A DNA stretch of 7,121 bases from JBJHBY01 sp050485745 (GTDB taxonomy: Bacteria; Pseudomonadota; Gammaproteobacteria; Pseudomonadales; CAMLJR01), in NCBI GenBank assembly GCA_050485745.1, contig JBJHBY010000186.1, forward strand, positions 1-7,121, in the 5' to 3' direction. The notes under the pieces were generated by a model. It searched no databases, was not told the origin of the DNA, and was given only the letters and a program-made list of their open reading frames with translations. The position numbers and the translations under genes are program-made. This document shows, piece by piece, positions 5,897 through 7,121 of the stretch (position 1 is the first letter of the stretch; the number at the start of each line of letters is the position of its first letter).

Positions 5897-6301
5897 TCAG
5901 CGGTGCGCCTGCATGAAGTACGGGTCGAGTGCAAAGCCTTCCGGCGGGTTGAAATAGGTACGGATATGGCAGACCTTGCCGGCATCGTTGATGGTGTAGA
6001 TCTCGATGCCTTCAAGGGTGACGGGGCGTCCCTTGACGGAGCCGGTAGAGCGCACCACCAGGGCGGCCTGGTCGAGGCAGACCTGCTTCAGTACCGGCTC
6101 CAGCTTCCAGGTGTCGCCGTCCTTGAAGGAGTTCTCCCAGCTGTCGCGTACCGCCTGCCGGCCCTGCTTGACGGGGCCGCCGTAAGGATCCTCGAACACG
6201 ATATCGTCGGCAAAATTGGCGGACCAGCGTGTCTGGTCGCCGGCGTTCCAGGCATCGAAATGCTCATTGATGGCGTGATCGATCTGTTCACGGGTGGGCA
6301 T
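5897..6301 (-). CDS. NTF2/SnoaL-like protein, ketosteroid isomerase-like
   Basis: A small cytoplasmic cone-fold protein of 134 residues. The stretch NAGD (19-22), FADDIVFEDPYG (30-41) and INDAGKV (104-110) follows bacterial delta5-3-ketosteroid isomerase closely (recalled from memory of the Comamonas enzyme). The proton-shuttling aspartate falls exactly at D38. The oxyanion-hole tyrosine position (Tyr14) is H14 or F15 here, and the Asp99 position appears as E100. The fold is therefore well supported, but isomerase activity is not. Other NTF2-like roles (hydratase, cyclase, epoxide hydrolase, ligand binding) remain open. AAGGGAG 7 bases before the ATG supports this start. The start lies inside the end of the molybdopterin oxidoreductase gene (14-base overlap), so the two are probably co-transcribed and translationally coupled. 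Its 3' end faces the MFS gene across 19 bases. Confidence 0.88.
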   Translation of the reverse strand: MPTREQIDHAINEHFDAWNAGDQTRWSANFADDIVFEDPYGGPVKQGRQAVRDSWENSFKDGDTWKLEPVLKQVCLDQAALVVRSTGSVKGRPVTLEGIEIYTINDAGKVCHIRTYFNPPEGFALDPYFMQAHR

Positions 6302-7121
6302 GATCGGGCTCCCTTGGCGCTTGGCCGCATTTGTACAGGTTGACGGGGATGCCGCTCATGCGCGGCATGGCGTTGATACTCTGGCGGTGCTCGCTGCAGC
6401 TGATCAGCAGGTTGGTGGACACACCGTGGCGGCGCACATCGCTCGACTCGCCCGGCAGGCTGCCAAAGCCGTGGGGTACGGAGACCACGCCTCGACGCAG
6501 GTACGGGTCCGCTTCCGCGAAGGTTTCCACACTGCCGTGCTCGGACTCGATGCGCACCCGGTCGCCGGCGTGGATGCCCTCGGCGTGCAGATCCTCGGGG
6601 TTCATGTACACCGGGTTGTAGGGCAGGCGTTTTCTGATTGCGGGCAGGTCCTTGCAGGCGGAGTTCAGCGCGTCGCGCTCGCGCCGGGCCGCCAGGCGGT
6701 AGGCAAAGGCGGACTGGCGCTCGCCATCCGCCAGTACCGTGCGCAGTTCCGCCGCCACGTCCTCCGGCAGGGTGCTGAAGCGGTGGGGTGAATCCGGGTC
6801 CCCGGGTTGCACCCGCTCGGGTGGGTCGTTCAGGACCACGCCGTGGGGGTGTCGCTTGATCTCGTCATAGGGCATGGGCGCGTGGTGTGCGGCGATGCGC
6901 AGCAGGTCATCGGTGTCGGGTGCGGTGTCCATCGGCAGCGCCTCGCCCCAGTACTGCAGCGTCAGCCCCAGGCGCCGTGCCAGCCCCCACAGGTAGTACC
7001 AGTCGTCGCGCACCTCGGCACCCTCCGGGGGCCTGGCCACCGCTGGCGTGTAGCGGGTGTACGGCTCCGGAAACAGCAGCGCCTCGTAAATGAACATGGG
7101 CAGGTCCGGGCGCTCGTACTG
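6288..7121 (-). CDS. Molybdopterin-dependent oxidoreductase, C-terminal part (5' partial)
   Basis: The C-terminal 277 residues of a DMSO-reductase-superfamily molybdoenzyme. The frame runs off the window edge (QYERPDLP precedes the first in-frame ATG), so the gene begins outside the window. Residues from about 168 match the molydopterin dinucleotide-binding domain: NPVYMNPEDLHAEGIHAGDRV (positions 169-189), then SEHGSVETFAEADPYLRRGVVSVPHGFGSL with the usual glycines, and a tail with INAMPRMSGIPVNLYKC. The preceding RLAARRERDALNS stretch (142-153) is also family-like. The metal-ligand residue and any Fe-S cysteines would be in the missing N-terminal part, so substrate (formate-dehydrogenase-like, nitrate, sulfur or organic) cannot be told. 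The end overlaps the NTF2-like gene by 14 bases. Confidence 0.9.
   Translation of the reverse strand, partial: QYERPDLPMFIYEALLFPEPYTRYTPAVARPPEGAEVRDDWYYLWGLARRLGLTLQYWGEALPMDTAPDTDDLLRIAAHHAPMPYDEIKRHPHGVVLNDPPERVQPGDPDSPHRFSTLPEDVAAELRTVLADGERQSAFAYRLAARRERDALNSACKDLPAIRKRLPYNPVYMNPEDLHAEGIHAGDRVRIESEHGSVETFAEADPYLRRGVVSVPHGFGSLPGESSDVRRHGVSTNLLISCSEHRQSINAMPRMSGIPVNLYKCGQAPREPDHAHP
6309..6315 (-). promoter_or_regulatory. Ribosome binding site of the NTF2-like gene
   Basis: AAGGGAG on the minus strand, 7 bases before the ATG ending at 6301 and inside the coding end of the molybdopterin oxidoreductase. It fixes the start of the small gene within the upstream gene and supports independent ribosome entry as well as coupling. 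Confidence 0.6.

Noticed and set aside
1..7121. Mobile element, CRISPR, tRNA or defence system
   Set aside because: No transposase, integrase, direct-repeat array, tRNA-like fold or defence-gene family is visible. All main frames belong to metabolic, transport or regulatory families.

Overview
The window is GC-rich, densely coding bacterial DNA. It has short intergenic gaps, Shine-Dalgarno-like sites and protein families typical of Proteobacteria. The mix of a Baeyer-Villiger-type flavin monooxygenase, a ketosteroid-isomerase-like protein, a LuxR-type regulator, an MFS carrier and a molybdopterin oxidoreductase would suit a high-GC, catabolically versatile gammaproteobacterium. That placement is inference, and the genus cannot be read from the sequence. 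I see no rRNA, tRNA, CRISPR array, insertion sequence or phage gene.

Layout. Positions 1-1700 (+) hold the 3' part of a serine beta-lactamase-fold hydrolase with a C-terminal extension that looks like two barrel domains. It converges with a LuxR-type HTH regulator (1681-2850, -); the two genes share their last 20 bases. A divergent intergenic region of about 150 bases follows, with a degenerate inverted repeat. It leads into a class B (type I) flavin monooxygenase (3001-4470, +) carrying both Baeyer-Villiger fingerprints. A 171-base gap with a perfect 7-1-7 inverted repeat (4555-4569) precedes a 12-TM MFS transporter (4642-5877, +), which ends in a strong GC hairpin. On the other strand, a molybdopterin oxidoreductase cut by the window edge (6288-7121) overlaps by 14 bases an NTF2/SnoaL-like protein (5897-6301). 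That small protein converges on the MFS gene.

How the genes may work together (inference). The regulator is divergent from the monooxygenase and may control it and perhaps the MFS gene, because inverted-repeat half-sites in front of both are similar. A plausible scheme is MFS uptake of a ketone-bearing substrate, oxygen insertion by the monooxygenase to give an ester or lactone, and hydrolysis by the beta-lactamase-fold enzyme. The NTF2-like protein and molybdoenzyme form a separate, probably co-transcribed pair. No gene here is without a recognisable family. The most unusual points are the paired operator-like repeats, the partly retained catalytic set of the isomerase-like protein, and the D-aminopeptidase-like layout of the hydrolase. 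I found no clear evidence for a wholly new system.
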